A stretch of 64,000 nt of DNA from DSOI01 sp041394885 (GTDB lineage Bacteria > Acidobacteriota > Terriglobia > Bryobacterales > Bryobacteraceae). The stretch is taken from assembly GCA_041394885.1 (NCBI GenBank), contig JAWKHI010000001.1:186001-250000 (forward strand), in the 5' to 3' direction. The notes beneath the pieces are model-generated. The model was not told the origin of the DNA. It did no database searches and saw nothing but the letters and a program-made list of their open reading frames with translations. Shown in pieces: positions 1 to 16,490 of the stretch (position 1 is its first letter; every line of letters begins with the position of its first letter). Position numbers and translations under genes: made by a program.

Positions 1-3688
<3,688 letters not shown>

Positions 3689-3720
3689 ATTGCTCTCCTA
3701 TCTCTCTTGGCTGTCCTCGG

Positions 3721-8076
<4,356 letters not shown>

Positions 8077-8539
8077 TGCCACTCCTAGTTTGCCGCCGGT
8101 ACGCCACACCGGCGAAAGCATCTTCTGAGCACGGACAAAGCCGCGGGTCGACGGAACCCGCGGGAAACAAAGGGGATTACTACTTCACCCCGGATCTCCC
8201 CAGCCACTTTCACAAAGGAGCCTGGGGACCGGAAACGCTCCACGCCCTCTCGGTTCGCGACGGCCTCGCGACTTCGCTGCTGACACTACGGATAAAGGAA
8301 GGTTGGTAAACAGTCGATGGATGCAAAAACGCGGCGTATGCCGTTGTAGGTGCCAGATTGAGTTCTCTCACGCGCGCAAGTATCCGAGTGCCAATGCCGG
8401 AACGTAGTACAACCGTAATTTATCAAATCGGAACCGGCCCCGTCAACCGCGGCCGGACCGCCGCTGGAAATGGACCCACCCCCTCATCCGCGGTGTGCGG
8501 CTGAGGGGGCCGGGAATTTCCAACTGGATCGAGGCCTGA
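8077..8539 (-). promoter_or_regulatory. Long rplL-rpoB intergenic region with a strong hairpin at 8479-8509
   Basis: About 460 bases separate rplL from rpoB with no gene I can support. About 30 bases after the rplL stop lies a near-perfect dyad: CCCCCTCA-T-CCGC, a 5-base loop, then GCGG-C-TGAGGGGG. No T-run follows it on the minus strand, so it is more likely an attenuator or RNA-processing stem than a full terminator. In enteric bacteria the same gap holds an attenuator and an RNase III site that lower rpoB expression relative to the ribosomal proteins; a similar role here is inference. Confidence 0.5.
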
Positions 8540-8917
8540 TTATTTCACTTCCACCGTAGCGCCGGCATCGGTGAACTTCTTCTTGATCGTCTCCGCTTCG
8601 TCCTTGGTCACGCCTTCCTTGATCGGCTTCGGCGCGCCGTCGACCAGGTCCTTGGCTTCCTTCAGGCCAAGGCTCGTCACTTCGCGAACCGCTTTGATGA
8701 CGTTGATCTTGTTCGCTCCCACTGCCGTGAGCACGACCGTGAACTCGGTCTTCTCCTCGGCCACCGGAGCAGCCGCGCCCGCCGCGGGGGCCGCCACCGC
8801 GACAGCCGCAGCCGCCGCCGATACGCCCAACCGCTCCTCGAGCATCTTCACCAGTTGCGACGCTTCGAGCAGCGTCAGGCCCTGAATATTTTCCGCAATC
8901 GCTTGAATGTCAGCCAT
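8540..8917 (-). CDS. rplL: 50S ribosomal protein L7/L12
   Basis: Stalk protein of the large subunit, which recruits translation GTPases. It has 125 residues, the usual length. The N-terminal dimerisation helix (IQGLTLLEASQLVKMLEERLG) is followed by an Ala/Pro-rich hinge at about residues 33-55. The conserved C-terminal domain contains EKTEFTVVL, KINVIKAVREVTSLGLKEAKDLVDG and DAGATVEVK. It follows rplJ by 69 bases, in the standard rplJ-rplL order. Nothing is unusual in the protein itself; the stem-loop just after its stop is listed separately. Confidence 0.97.
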   Translation of the reverse strand: MADIQAIAENIQGLTLLEASQLVKMLEERLGVSAAAAAVAVAAPAAGAAAPVAEEKTEFTVVLTAVGANKINVIKAVREVTSLGLKEAKDLVDGAPKPIKEGVTKDEAETIKKKFTDAGATVEVK

Positions 8918-8986
8918 CTCTTTGTGACTCCTAACTCGTTGTAGTTCCCGTTGCCGCCCGGCTGCCCGGATTCGCTACCGGTCCGC

Positions 8987-9514
8987 CTATGCGGTAAACT
9001 TGTTCTCCTTGACGCCCTGATCCACCACGACCGCCAAATTGCGGCCCACCCCGTTCATCGCCGTCACCAATTGCTGCGCCGGTCCATTGATCACGTACAG
9101 CAGTTGCGCGTAGATCTCTTCCTTGGAAGGCATCGCGGCCAGCGCCTCGATCCCCTTCACATCGAACGCCCGGCCTTCCACCAGTCCCGCTTTGAAGGTG
9201 AAGGTCGGATGGTCCTTGGCATATTTGGTTAGCACCTTTGCCAACGCCACCGGGTCCTCGGTGGTGTAGGCAATCGAGGTCATGCCCACCAGACCGCCCA
9301 CAACCGGCTCGGCCGGGGTTCCCGCTCCCGCCTTCTCGGCCAGCGTGTTCTTCACTACCTGATAATTGCCGCCCGCCTGCCGCACGGCCTTACGGAGCTC
9401 GAAATCCTGCCCCACCGTCAGCTTCTCGAATCCGGCGACGAATACGTGCGGCGTGTTCGCCAGTAGCTCCCGGAGCGTATCCACCTGTTCCTGTTTTTGT
9501 GCTCGCGTCTTCAT
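8987..9514 (-). CDS. rplJ: 50S ribosomal protein L10
   Basis: Base of the ribosomal stalk: it binds 23S rRNA and anchors the L7/L12 dimers. It has 175 residues, a normal length. It begins MKTRAQKQEQVDTLRELL and contains the typical GNYQVVKNTLAEKA segment. The C-terminal helical tail that should bind L7/L12 dimers is present. It starts 18 bases after the rplA stop and precedes rplL, so it belongs to the rplA-J-L-rpoBC operon. L10 commonly represses its own operon through the rplJ leader; with only 18 bases available here, such a site would have to overlap the end of rplA. Confidence 0.96.
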   Translation of the reverse strand: MKTRAQKQEQVDTLRELLANTPHVFVAGFEKLTVGQDFELRKAVRQAGGNYQVVKNTLAEKAGAGTPAEPVVGGLVGMTSIAYTTEDPVALAKVLTKYAKDHPTFTFKAGLVEGRAFDVKGIEALAAMPSKEEIYAQLLYVINGPAQQLVTAMNGVGRNLAVVVDQGVKENKFTA

Positions 9515-9532
9515 CGTTCAGGGCTCCGTTTA

Positions 9533-10243
9533 CTACGCCTTCATCGTCGTGTTGAACACGGTTACGTCCAGCGGAACGCCCGGGCCCATCGAAGAGCATA
9601 CCGTCACGCTCTTCACATACTTGCCCTTGGCGGCCGCCGGCTTGGCTTTCACCACTGCCGTGATCAACGTGCTCGCGTTCTCGATCAGCTTGTCCGCGCT
9701 GAAGCTCAGTTTCCCGAGCGGCGCGTGAATCACGCCCGTTTTGTCCACGCGGAATTCCACTTTGCCCGCCTTGGCTTCGCGAATCGCCTTCGCCACGTCG
9801 GTGGTCACAGTTCCCGTCTTCGGATTCGGCATCAATCCACGCGGACCGAGCACCTTGCCCAGACGCGCCATGGACCGCATCATGTCCGGCGTCGCGATCA
9901 CGGTTTCATAATCGGTCCAGCTCTCCTGCTGGATCTTCTGTACCATGTCCTCGCCGCCCACGAAATCCGCGCCCGCTTCCTCGGCTTCCTTGATCTTATC
10001 GGCGCCCACCACGGCCAGGACCCGCACCGCGCGCCCCAGTCCATTCGGAAGAACCACCGTGCCGCGCACCATTTGATCGGCGTGCTTGGGGTCGACGCCG
10101 AGCCGCATGTGCACCTCCAGGCTCTCATCGAACTTGGCATACTTGATCTTCTGCACGAGCGGGATTGCGTCTTCGAGCGTATACGGCTTCGCCTCGATCT
10201 GAGCGGCAGCCGCGGAATACTTCTTGCTGGTTTTTCGAGCCAT
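9533..10243 (-). CDS. rplA: 50S ribosomal protein L1
   Basis: Protein of the mobile L1 stalk, involved in release of E-site tRNA. I start it at the ATG at 10243 (MARKTSKKYSAA), giving 236 residues, the usual size; the frame is open upstream but that part does not look like L1. Conserved stretches include GTVVLPNGLGRAVRVLA, GPRGLMPNPKTGTVT and GKVEFRVDKTGVIHAPLG. It is the first gene of the operon in this window. L1 is normally preceded directly by rplK, which is absent here. The promoter at 10354-10381 leaves a leader of about 100 bases. Confidence 0.96.
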   Translation of the reverse strand: MARKTSKKYSAAAAQIEAKPYTLEDAIPLVQKIKYAKFDESLEVHMRLGVDPKHADQMVRGTVVLPNGLGRAVRVLAVVGADKIKEAEEAGADFVGGEDMVQKIQQESWTDYETVIATPDMMRSMARLGKVLGPRGLMPNPKTGTVTTDVAKAIREAKAGKVEFRVDKTGVIHAPLGKLSFSADKLIENASTLITAVVKAKPAAAKGKYVKSVTVCSSMGPGVPLDVTVFNTTMKA

Positions 10244-10353
10244 GTTGTGACTGGTCCAAACGGCGGCGCTCACGGGTTGCCCCGGCGCCACCTCCCAAGT
10301 GTGATTTTCAAACAGAAGTCCGGCACAGCAGAACTGTACGGGACGAAACTCTG

Positions 10354-10381
10354 AGTATACCAAACTGCCAGACGAATGCAA
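10354..10381 (-). promoter_or_regulatory. Sigma70-type promoter for rplA-rplJ-rplL-rpoB-rpoC
   Basis: On the minus strand, TTGCAT (10381-10376) and TATACT (10359-10354) are separated by 16 bases. The -10 box is preceded by TGG, forming an extended -10. The predicted start lies near 10347, about 100 bases before the rplA ATG. That a core ribosomal and RNA-polymerase operon should begin here fits the loss of rplK upstream. Confidence 0.65.
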
Positions 10382-10400
10382 CAACGGATATAATTGAGCC

Positions 10401-10780
10401 GTGGAACCGCATCCTCAACCAGGCGCCTCCCAATCGGACGACGCGGTTCTCCGCCCGTTCTGGGCAGTCATGTGCTCGCGGCTCCGGACCAGAGTGCGCG
10501 AGGAAAAGACGAGATTCACAGGGCAGGCCGAGTCAGTCCTGGATCGCAGAGAATCCACTCTTCTGACGGAACGCAGCCGCCTGGTCGAAGTCATTCGGGT
10601 CTCTCTCCGGAGCAGGCGCGCTTCAGCGAAATCGATACACGGTTGGACGGGATCGAGGCCGAGGAGGACGCGGCCAACCGATCGGCCCACCCGAACGACC
10701 GGATCCCGAGACTGGATCTCGCCCTGGATCGCCTGGAGTCCTCGTTACAAACCCTACAGCGGGAGTCTGCCGGACTCTAG
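10401..10780 (+). pseudogene. Degraded open frame of unknown origin
   Basis: Two plus-strand frames here look like pieces of one protein broken by a shift near 10600. The first gives MEPHPQPGASQSDDAVLRPF and then a charged helical stretch (TERSRLVEVIRVSL). The second continues with EQARFSEIDTRLDGIEAEED and LDLALDRLESSLQTLQ, which is amphipathic and coiled-coil-like, and stops at 10780. I do not recognise the family. It could also be non-coding. It directly precedes the HNH pseudogene and is transcribed away from rplA. Confidence 0.25.
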
Positions 10781-10789
10781 ACGTTTTGG

Positions 10790-11362
10790 CGCCCTTCTGG
10801 CGTGCTTCGGGCATCCCCGAGTTGGGCCATTATCGAGACTACCGTCCTCAACTCCGAATCGACTTTCGCTATCAGTGCGCCTGCCGTGCGATCACCGAAG
10901 CCTGGTCACCGGACGGACGCAGTTTCTGGAATCGATCACTTTCGGCCGCAAAAGTCGTTTCCTAGCCTGGTGAATGAGTATGCCAACCGGTACTACTGCT
11001 GCATCCGCTGCAATCGATACGAAGGTTTTGCGTGGCCAAGCAATGTCCAGGTGGCCCGCGGCCTCCTTGATGGACGCCTGCCAGTCTGACCAATACGGGA
11101 CCCATCTCGCCCCGCAACCCGACGACACCACCCGGCCCCTAACACCCTCGGGGCCTATACCCGCGACACACTTCGTCTCGACCGCGCCGAAGTGGTTCGC
11201 TTTCGCCTCCACCGCATGGCACTGCGTGGCCGCATCGACGCCTGCCGCGCCATGCTGGACTCATTGAACCTCGGCCCCACCGACCCCCGCCGCGCCGCCA
11301 TCGACGAAATCCTCGAAGAACTCGACCGCGAATGGTCCGCCTCTTTCGCCCCAATTCCTTGA
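10790..11362 (+). pseudogene. HNH-endonuclease-like pseudogene
   Basis: Three frames together reconstruct an HNH nuclease. From 10790: LGHYRDYRPQLRIDFRYQCA. After a shift near 10930: IDHFRPQKSFPSLVNEYANR, then YYCCIRCNRYEGFAWPSN. After further damage, from 11147 to the TGA at 11362: RAEVVRFRLHRMALRGRIDA and EILEELDREW. The metal-binding zinc/HNH core (CxxC-like pair, the IDHF..K motif, CNRYK-like) is recognisable. Such nucleases occur alone or with mobile or defence modules. At least two frameshifts make it non-functional as written. Family assignment is moderately sure; the substrate is unknown. Confidence 0.6.
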
Positions 11363-11502
11363 CCCCCTACTGTTTCCGCTCCTGTCTGCCGAACAACAAA
11401 GCGACAGCGAAGGAGCACTTCTCCCGCCCCGGTGGGCAGAGAAATTTTCAGCACCGGGCGACTGGGTCTCCCCTGCTACTCTGGTAGATCACTCGAACCA
11501 CC

Positions 11503-14049
11503 ATGCGTTTTCAAGTCCAGCCCCTGAAGAAGTTTCTCGTCAAGCCCGCCATCCCGGACAATCTGCCCAGACTCATGGATCTGGCCTACAACGTCCTGTG
11601 GAGCTGGGATCACACCGTCCGCGCCCTGTTCCGGCGGCTCGATCCCGCGCTGTGGCAGGCCTCGGGTCACAACCCGATCCTGATGCTCAGTCAGGTGCCC
11701 CGCTCCGTGCTCGACCGCGCTGCCGCGGACCCTCGCTATCTCACCCTTTACCGTCACGCCTGCGACAGCCTCGACGCCTACATGGAGCGCCGCGCTGCCC
11801 TGCGCAAAGACGGCCTCATCGCCTACTTTTGCATGGAGTACGGCGTGGTTCAGTGCATGCAGATCTACTCGGGTGGACTCGGCCTGCTCGCCGGAGACCA
11901 CCTGAAAGCCGCCTCCGACATCGGCCTCAACCTCACCGCCGTCGGCCTTCTCTACCAGCAGGGCTACTTCCGGCAGGCGCTCAATCCCGATGGATGGCAG
12001 CAGGAACGCTACCCCGTCAACGACTTTTACACCTTGCCGATCAGACAGGTCCGCGACCAGAACAACAAAGAGATCCGCGTGTCGGTCGACATGCCGCACG
12101 GCCCCATCCAGGTCCGGGTTTGGCAATTGCTCGTCGGCGGCGTCAGCCTCTACTTGCTCGACACCAACCTCTCGGAAAACCCGGAAGAGTATCGCGACAT
12201 CACAGACCAGTTGTACGGCGGCGATATGCACAAGCGGATTCGCCAGGAAATCGTACTGGGTATCGGCGGCCTGCGCGCCCTCGCCGCCATCGGCATCAAC
12301 CCCACCGTCTATCACATGAACGAGGGCCATTCGGCCTTCCTCGCCATCGAACGCATCCGGTTGCTGATGAAGGATCACGGCCTCACTTTCGCCCAGGCGC
12401 TCGAAGCGGCCCGCTCCAACAACGTCTTCACCACCCACACCTCAGTGCCCGCCGGCTTCGATCTCTTCGATCCGGGCTTGGTGTACGAATACTTCAACCG
12501 CTATTGCGCCGACGCCGGCATTCCTTTCGACACCTTGCTGTCGATGGGCCGCCAACGCGCCGATGACTCTTCCGAGCGCTTCTCAATGGCCATTAGCGCG
12601 CTCCGCAGTTCTTCCTACCGCAACGCCGTCAGCCGGCTGCACCGCGACGTTTCCCAGGAAATGTTCCAGGACATGTGGCCGCGCGTTCCCACCTGGGAAG
12701 TGCCGATCACTTCCGTCACCAACGGCGTTCACTTGCCCTCGTGGGTGAGCGGAGACCTCGCCGCCCTTTACGATCAATACCTCCAGCCGGACTGGCTTGA
12801 GCGCCACAATGATCCCAAGACCTGGGAGCAGATCGAAGAAGTTCCCGATGCCGAGTTGTGGGAAGTCCGCCGCCGCCGGAAACGCCGCCTCGTGCAATTC
12901 GTGCGCGAACGCGTCGCCCAGGCCGCTAACCAGCGCAAGGCTTCCGCCGCCGAGATCCGCCGATTGTCGGAGGTTCTCGATCCGGAGGCCTTCACCATCG
13001 GCTTCTCGCGCCGCTTTGCCACCTACAAGCGTGCCACGCTGCTTTTCCGGGACGTCAACCGCCTCAAGCGCATCCTCAACCATCCTGACATGCCGGTGCA
13101 GATCATCATCGCCGGCAAGGCCCATCCCAAAGACCATCCCGGAAAATCCTTCATCCGCGAGATCTACAACCTGTCCCGCGATCCCGAGCTGTCGCGCCGC
13201 CTTGTGTTCGTCGAAGACTACTCGATCGAAGTCGGCCGCGAACTGGTCCAGGGCGTCGACATCTGGCTCAACAATCCGCGCCGCGGCGAAGAGGCATGCG
13301 GCACATCGGGCATGAAGGCCGCCATGAACGGCGTTCCCAATGTTTCCATCCTCGACGGCTGGTTCGACGAAGCCTTCGAATACTCCGGCGGCTGGGCCAT
13401 CGGCGACCGGATCCCCTACGCGGAAGATCAGGACGAGTCCCACGCCTCAGCCATCTATTCCCTCCTTGAAAACGATATCGTTCCGCTCTACTACAAAGAC
13501 CGCGATCGGGGTGTACCGGAACAGTGGATGCGCCGCGTCAAACAGTCACTGACGACGATCAGCCCGCAGTTCAACTGCAGCCGGATGCTCACCGAGTATT
13601 ACAACCATCTCTACTTCCCCGCCCACCAAGGCTGGCAGGCCGCCTCGCGCGACAACTACCGCTCCGTGCGGGAACACGCCGAATGGTCTGCCCGCGTCGC
13701 CGCCGCCTGGGACCGCGTCCGCTTCGTCGAGACTGGCTCCATCCCCTCCAAGCCCGTTCTCGCCGCCGATCAGCTTCCGCTCGAAGTCGTCATCGATCTC
13801 GCCGGCCTCGATCCCTCGGATGTACGCGTCGAAGCCGTGCTCGGCAAAGTGAGCGCCGAAGGCCAACTCGACGATACCACCGTCATCGCCATGAACTCGG
13901 CCGAACCCACCGGCCAGGGCTTTCATCGTTTCTCGTCGCGATTCGTGGCCGAACAGACCGGCCGCCTCGGGCTCGCCATCCGCGTAAGCCCCAATCATTC
14001 CGACGATCCCCTCACTCGTCCGTGCCACTCTCCCATGAAATGGGCGTGA
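11503..14049 (+). CDS. glgP: Alpha-glucan (glycogen/starch) phosphorylase
   Basis: Releases glucose-1-phosphate from alpha-1,4-glucans using pyridoxal phosphate in the cytoplasm; 848 residues. The N-terminal 100 residues match the DUF3417 lid of the short bacterial/archaeal phosphorylase class (NVLWSWDHTVRALFRRLDPA). The catalytic core follows (CMEYGVVQCMQIYSGGLGLLAGDHLKAASD; HMNEGHSAFL). The cofactor segment EEACGTSGMKAAMNG lies near residue 597, with the PLP lysine at about 605. The ATG at 11503 is the only sensible start. No glg genes are adjacent; glgA lies 26 kb away. Tail residues after about 740 are less conserved. Confidence 0.93.
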   Translation: MRFQVQPLKKFLVKPAIPDNLPRLMDLAYNVLWSWDHTVRALFRRLDPALWQASGHNPILMLSQVPRSVLDRAAADPRYLTLYRHACDSLDAYMERRAALRKDGLIAYFCMEYGVVQCMQIYSGGLGLLAGDHLKAASDIGLNLTAVGLLYQQGYFRQALNPDGWQQERYPVNDFYTLPIRQVRDQNNKEIRVSVDMPHGPIQVRVWQLLVGGVSLYLLDTNLSENPEEYRDITDQLYGGDMHKRIRQEIVLGIGGLRALAAIGINPTVYHMNEGHSAFLAIERIRLLMKDHGLTFAQALEAARSNNVFTTHTSVPAGFDLFDPGLVYEYFNRYCADAGIPFDTLLSMGRQRADDSSERFSMAISALRSSSYRNAVSRLHRDVSQEMFQDMWPRVPTWEVPITSVTNGVHLPSWVSGDLAALYDQYLQPDWLERHNDPKTWEQIEEVPDAELWEVRRRRKRRLVQFVRERVAQAANQRKASAAEIRRLSEVLDPEAFTIGFSRRFATYKRATLLFRDVNRLKRILNHPDMPVQIIIAGKAHPKDHPGKSFIREIYNLSRDPELSRRLVFVEDYSIEVGRELVQGVDIWLNNPRRGEEACGTSGMKAAMNGVPNVSILDGWFDEAFEYSGGWAIGDRIPYAEDQDESHASAIYSLLENDIVPLYYKDRDRGVPEQWMRRVKQSLTTISPQFNCSRMLTEYYNHLYFPAHQGWQAASRDNYRSVREHAEWSARVAAAWDRVRFVETGSIPSKPVLAADQLPLEVVIDLAGLDPSDVRVEAVLGKVSAEGQLDDTTVIAMNSAEPTGQGFHRFSSRFVAEQTGRLGLAIRVSPNHSDDPLTRPCHSPMKWA

Positions 14050-14420
14050 CCGCATGACCCGATTTGCCATGCCGCTCGAATACAGCTTGCCTCCGGAGCG
14101 CTTTTCGTGATACATGTTGGTTTGACGGTGACGGACTCTCGTCACCCCGTTCTCCGGGAGCGAGATTGTTGTGCGGAGTCGCTCTCCATTGTTTTACATT
14201 CCACCGAGCCTCACCTGATTTCGGAACCACCGATCCCCGGCTTGAAAATGGAACCCGGCCGCAACTGGACCCCGGCTGGGAAGCGGTTTCGGTCCGCGCT
14301 TGGCCGCGACACCGCCACCCGGTGGTGGCGGCCCCAGTGGCGCACCGTGAGAGCACAGTCAGCGTGGAGACTGGATGACCTGTTCCTCCCAGCTCATTAA
14401 CTAGAGGAGTGATCCCGCTT
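14050..14420. other. Gene-poor gap with a perfect hairpin at 14312-14331
   Basis: About 370 bases between glgP and the zinc-ribbon gene. The only clear structure is CCGCCACC-CGGT-GGTGGCGG, an 8-bp perfect stem with a 4-base loop and no T-run after it. The open frames here have no protein-like composition. A GAGGAG Shine-Dalgarno at 14404-14409 serves the next gene. Confidence 0.5.
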
Positions 14421-14885
14421 ATGGACGGCGATCGGAAATACCAACAACGCGGATACCAGGAAGGCGATCGCGATAACGCTCGCGGCCGGGACGATCGTCC
14501 CCGGCCTTCCGGCCCCCGGCCCCCCCTCGACGTCACCGGCCCGCGGCTCCCCCGCATGGTCCAGTCCGTCACCGCCTCCCGGTGCTGGAACTGTTCCACC
14601 GCGCTTTCCCCCGATATCGACTTCACCGGCAACTGCCCCAAGTGTTCCACCGCGCTGCATTGCTGCAAGCAGTGCGCCTCGTTTGAACCGTCCACCCGCT
14701 TCCAATGCCGGAAGCCCATCCCGGAGCGGATCCCTTACAAAGACACCGCCAATGAATGCCAGCTCTTCTCGCCTCGATTCACCGTCGCCCGCGAAGTGAC
14801 AACTCCCACCTCCGGCCCCTCCGCCGCAGCGCCGCGCACTCCCGCCGACGCGCGAGCCGCCTTCGACAATCTCTTCAAGAAATAA
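14421..14885 (+). CDS. Small zinc-ribbon protein of unknown function
   Basis: 154 residues. I choose the ATG at 14421, 11 bases after GAGGAG; a GTG at 14409 overlaps that site and is unlikely. The N-terminal 45 residues are very Arg/Asp/Pro-rich and probably disordered. The centre carries two CxxC pairs (CWNC, CPKC) about 20 residues apart, then CCKQC and a lone Cys, suggesting one or two zinc sites. The C-terminus is Ala/Pro-rich and ends AFDNLFKK. There is no signal peptide, so it is probably cytoplasmic. It follows glgP in the same orientation but 370 bases away. Function not recognised. Confidence 0.75.
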   Translation: MDGDRKYQQRGYQEGDRDNARGRDDRPRPSGPRPPLDVTGPRLPRMVQSVTASRCWNCSTALSPDIDFTGNCPKCSTALHCCKQCASFEPSTRFQCRKPIPERIPYKDTANECQLFSPRFTVAREVTTPTSGPSAAAPRTPADARAAFDNLFKK

Positions 14886-14910
14886 CTCCGCCCCGTTCCG
14901 CCTCCGCCGC

Positions 14911-15774
14911 TCAGCGCTTGCCCCAGTTGAGCTTTTGCCGTAGTACGTCAAAGTACAACAGCCGAGGCGGCCGGATCAGATTCAGCGTGTGCTCGCTCCG
15001 CCGCACCTCGATCCGGTCTCCCTTCTTCAAGCGCTCCCCCATCCGCCCATCCGCGTTCAGATACGCGTAATCGTCCTCGGCCCGGGAGATCACCTGCACC
15101 ACGGCCGAATCGGGCACGATCACCGGCCGGTTGGTCAACGTATGCGGACAAATCGGCGTCAAGGCGAACGCCGCCACCGTCGGAAAGATGATCGGCCCTC
15201 CCGCCGACAAAGAGTACGCCGTGGAACCGGTCGGCGTGCACACGATCAGCCCATCCGCCTTGTACCGGCATACGAAGTTGCTGTCCACGTGCGCGTCCAG
15301 ATCGATCATCGGCGCCTCCGGCACCTTGCTCACCACCACGTCGTTCAGCGCCAGATACGAGGCCACCTCCGCCCCGCCGCGCAGCACCCGGCATTGCAGC
15401 ATCCGCCGGTGCCCAATCCGGTGCTGGCCGCGCAGCGCCCGCTCCAACTCCGGATACATCTCGTCCACCGTGATCGCCGTCAGAAACCCCAGGCTCCCTA
15501 GGTTCACCGCGAACACCGGCACCGGCCGGCTCCCGATCGCCCGCGCCGCCGCCAACAACGTTCCATCCCCGCCCAACACAATCACGAACTGGCTATCGGC
15601 GGGCACGTCACCGCGGTCCAGCCCATCGGGCAGGCCCCCGTAGACCGCCGTCTCACGGTCATACCGCACAGCGATGCCCCGATGGCGCAGCCACTCCACC
15701 AAACCGGGTACCAGAGCGCTACCGCGCTCGAGCCCCGGCCTCGATATGATCCCCACTGTCCGGATTGGATCCAT
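14911..15774 (-). CDS. nadK: NAD kinase
   Basis: Phosphorylates NAD to NADP with ATP or polyphosphate, in the cytoplasm. 287 residues from the ATG at 15774 (MDPIRTVGIISRPGLERG); the open frame extends upstream but lies inside tlyA. The GGDGT motif is at residues 68-72 (VLGGDGTLLAAARA), followed by VNLGSLGFLT and the NAD-binding ALNDVVV segment. The C-terminal half has GLIVCTPTGSTAYSLSAGGP, typical of the family. It overlaps the end of tlyA by 56 bases, a common tlyA-nadK arrangement, and is the last gene of the xseB-ispA-tlyA-nadK run. Confidence 0.95.
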   Translation of the reverse strand: MDPIRTVGIISRPGLERGSALVPGLVEWLRHRGIAVRYDRETAVYGGLPDGLDRGDVPADSQFVIVLGGDGTLLAAARAIGSRPVPVFAVNLGSLGFLTAITVDEMYPELERALRGQHRIGHRRMLQCRVLRGGAEVASYLALNDVVVSKVPEAPMIDLDAHVDSNFVCRYKADGLIVCTPTGSTAYSLSAGGPIIFPTVAAFALTPICPHTLTNRPVIVPDSAVVQVISRAEDDYAYLNADGRMGERLKKGDRIEVRRSEHTLNLIRPPRLLYFDVLRQKLNWGKR

Positions 15775-16486
15775 ACAAGAGAAACTCCCGGTTACCCTCG
15801 GCGCCCAGAATCGGGCTCTCGATGAGCGCCGTCCGGAAACCCAAATCCTCCGCGACCCGCCGTACGCGGTCGCAGGCCGCCGCATGCAGCGCCGGTTCCC
15901 GGACGATCCCTCCCTTTCCCACTTCCTTCCGCCCCACTTCGAACTGGGGCTTCACCAGCACCACCACCCGCCCGCCGCGAGCAAGCAAGGCAGGCAGTGC
16001 CGGAAGAATCAGAGTAACCGATATGAAGCTCACGTCGCAGGTGGCCAGATCCACACGCTCGCCGATGTCGTCCAGTCGCAGATACCGCGCATTCAATCCC
16101 TCATGCACCGCCACGCGAGGATCATTCCTCAGCTTCCAGTCCAGTTGCCCGCGTCCCACGTCCACCGCATGCACTCGCGCCGCTCCCCGCTGCAGCAGGC
16201 AATCGGTGAATCCGCCCGTGGAACTCCCCACATCCAGACACACCTGCCCCGTTACGTCGATCGAGAATCGCTCGAGCGCCTCCTCGAGCTTCAGCCCGCC
16301 TCGTCCCACATAACGCAGCCGCTCGGCCACCGTCACCGCCGCGTCCTCCGGAATCGTCTTTCCCGGCTTGTCCGCACGCTGCCCCGCTACACTCACTGAC
16401 CCGGCCAGGATCAGCGCCTGCGCCTTCTCGCGGGACTCGGCGAGTCCCCGCTCCACCAGCAACTGGTCCAGACGCCGCTTCGTCAC
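15719..16486 (-). CDS. tlyA: TlyA-family rRNA 2'-O-methyltransferase (S4 + FtsJ-like)
   Basis: 255 residues. The N-terminal S4 RNA-binding domain (RLDQLLVERGLAESREKAQA, about residues 4-65) is followed by a Rossmann methyltransferase with SAM motif CLDVGSSTGGFTDCLLQ. Later motifs are DVSFISVTLILPAL and LVKPQFEVG. Characterised members methylate ribose of 16S and 23S rRNA cytidines and set capreomycin sensitivity; the old name is hemolysin TlyA. It begins 4 bases after the ispA stop and overlaps nadK, so it lies inside a translationally coupled run. Confidence 0.92.
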   Translation of the reverse strand: MTKRRLDQLLVERGLAESREKAQALILAGSVSVAGQRADKPGKTIPEDAAVTVAERLRYVGRGGLKLEEALERFSIDVTGQVCLDVGSSTGGFTDCLLQRGAARVHAVDVGRGQLDWKLRNDPRVAVHEGLNARYLRLDDIGERVDLATCDVSFISVTLILPALPALLARGGRVVVLVKPQFEVGRKEVGKGGIVREPALHAAACDRVRRVAEDLGFRTALIESPILGAEGNREFLLYGSNPDSGDHIEAGARAR

Positions 16487-16490
16487 CGCC

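Noticed and set aside
14107..14400. 97-residue plus-strand open frame after glgP
   Set aside because: No Shine-Dalgarno, mixed composition without secondary-structure pattern, and a GC-rich hairpin inside it.
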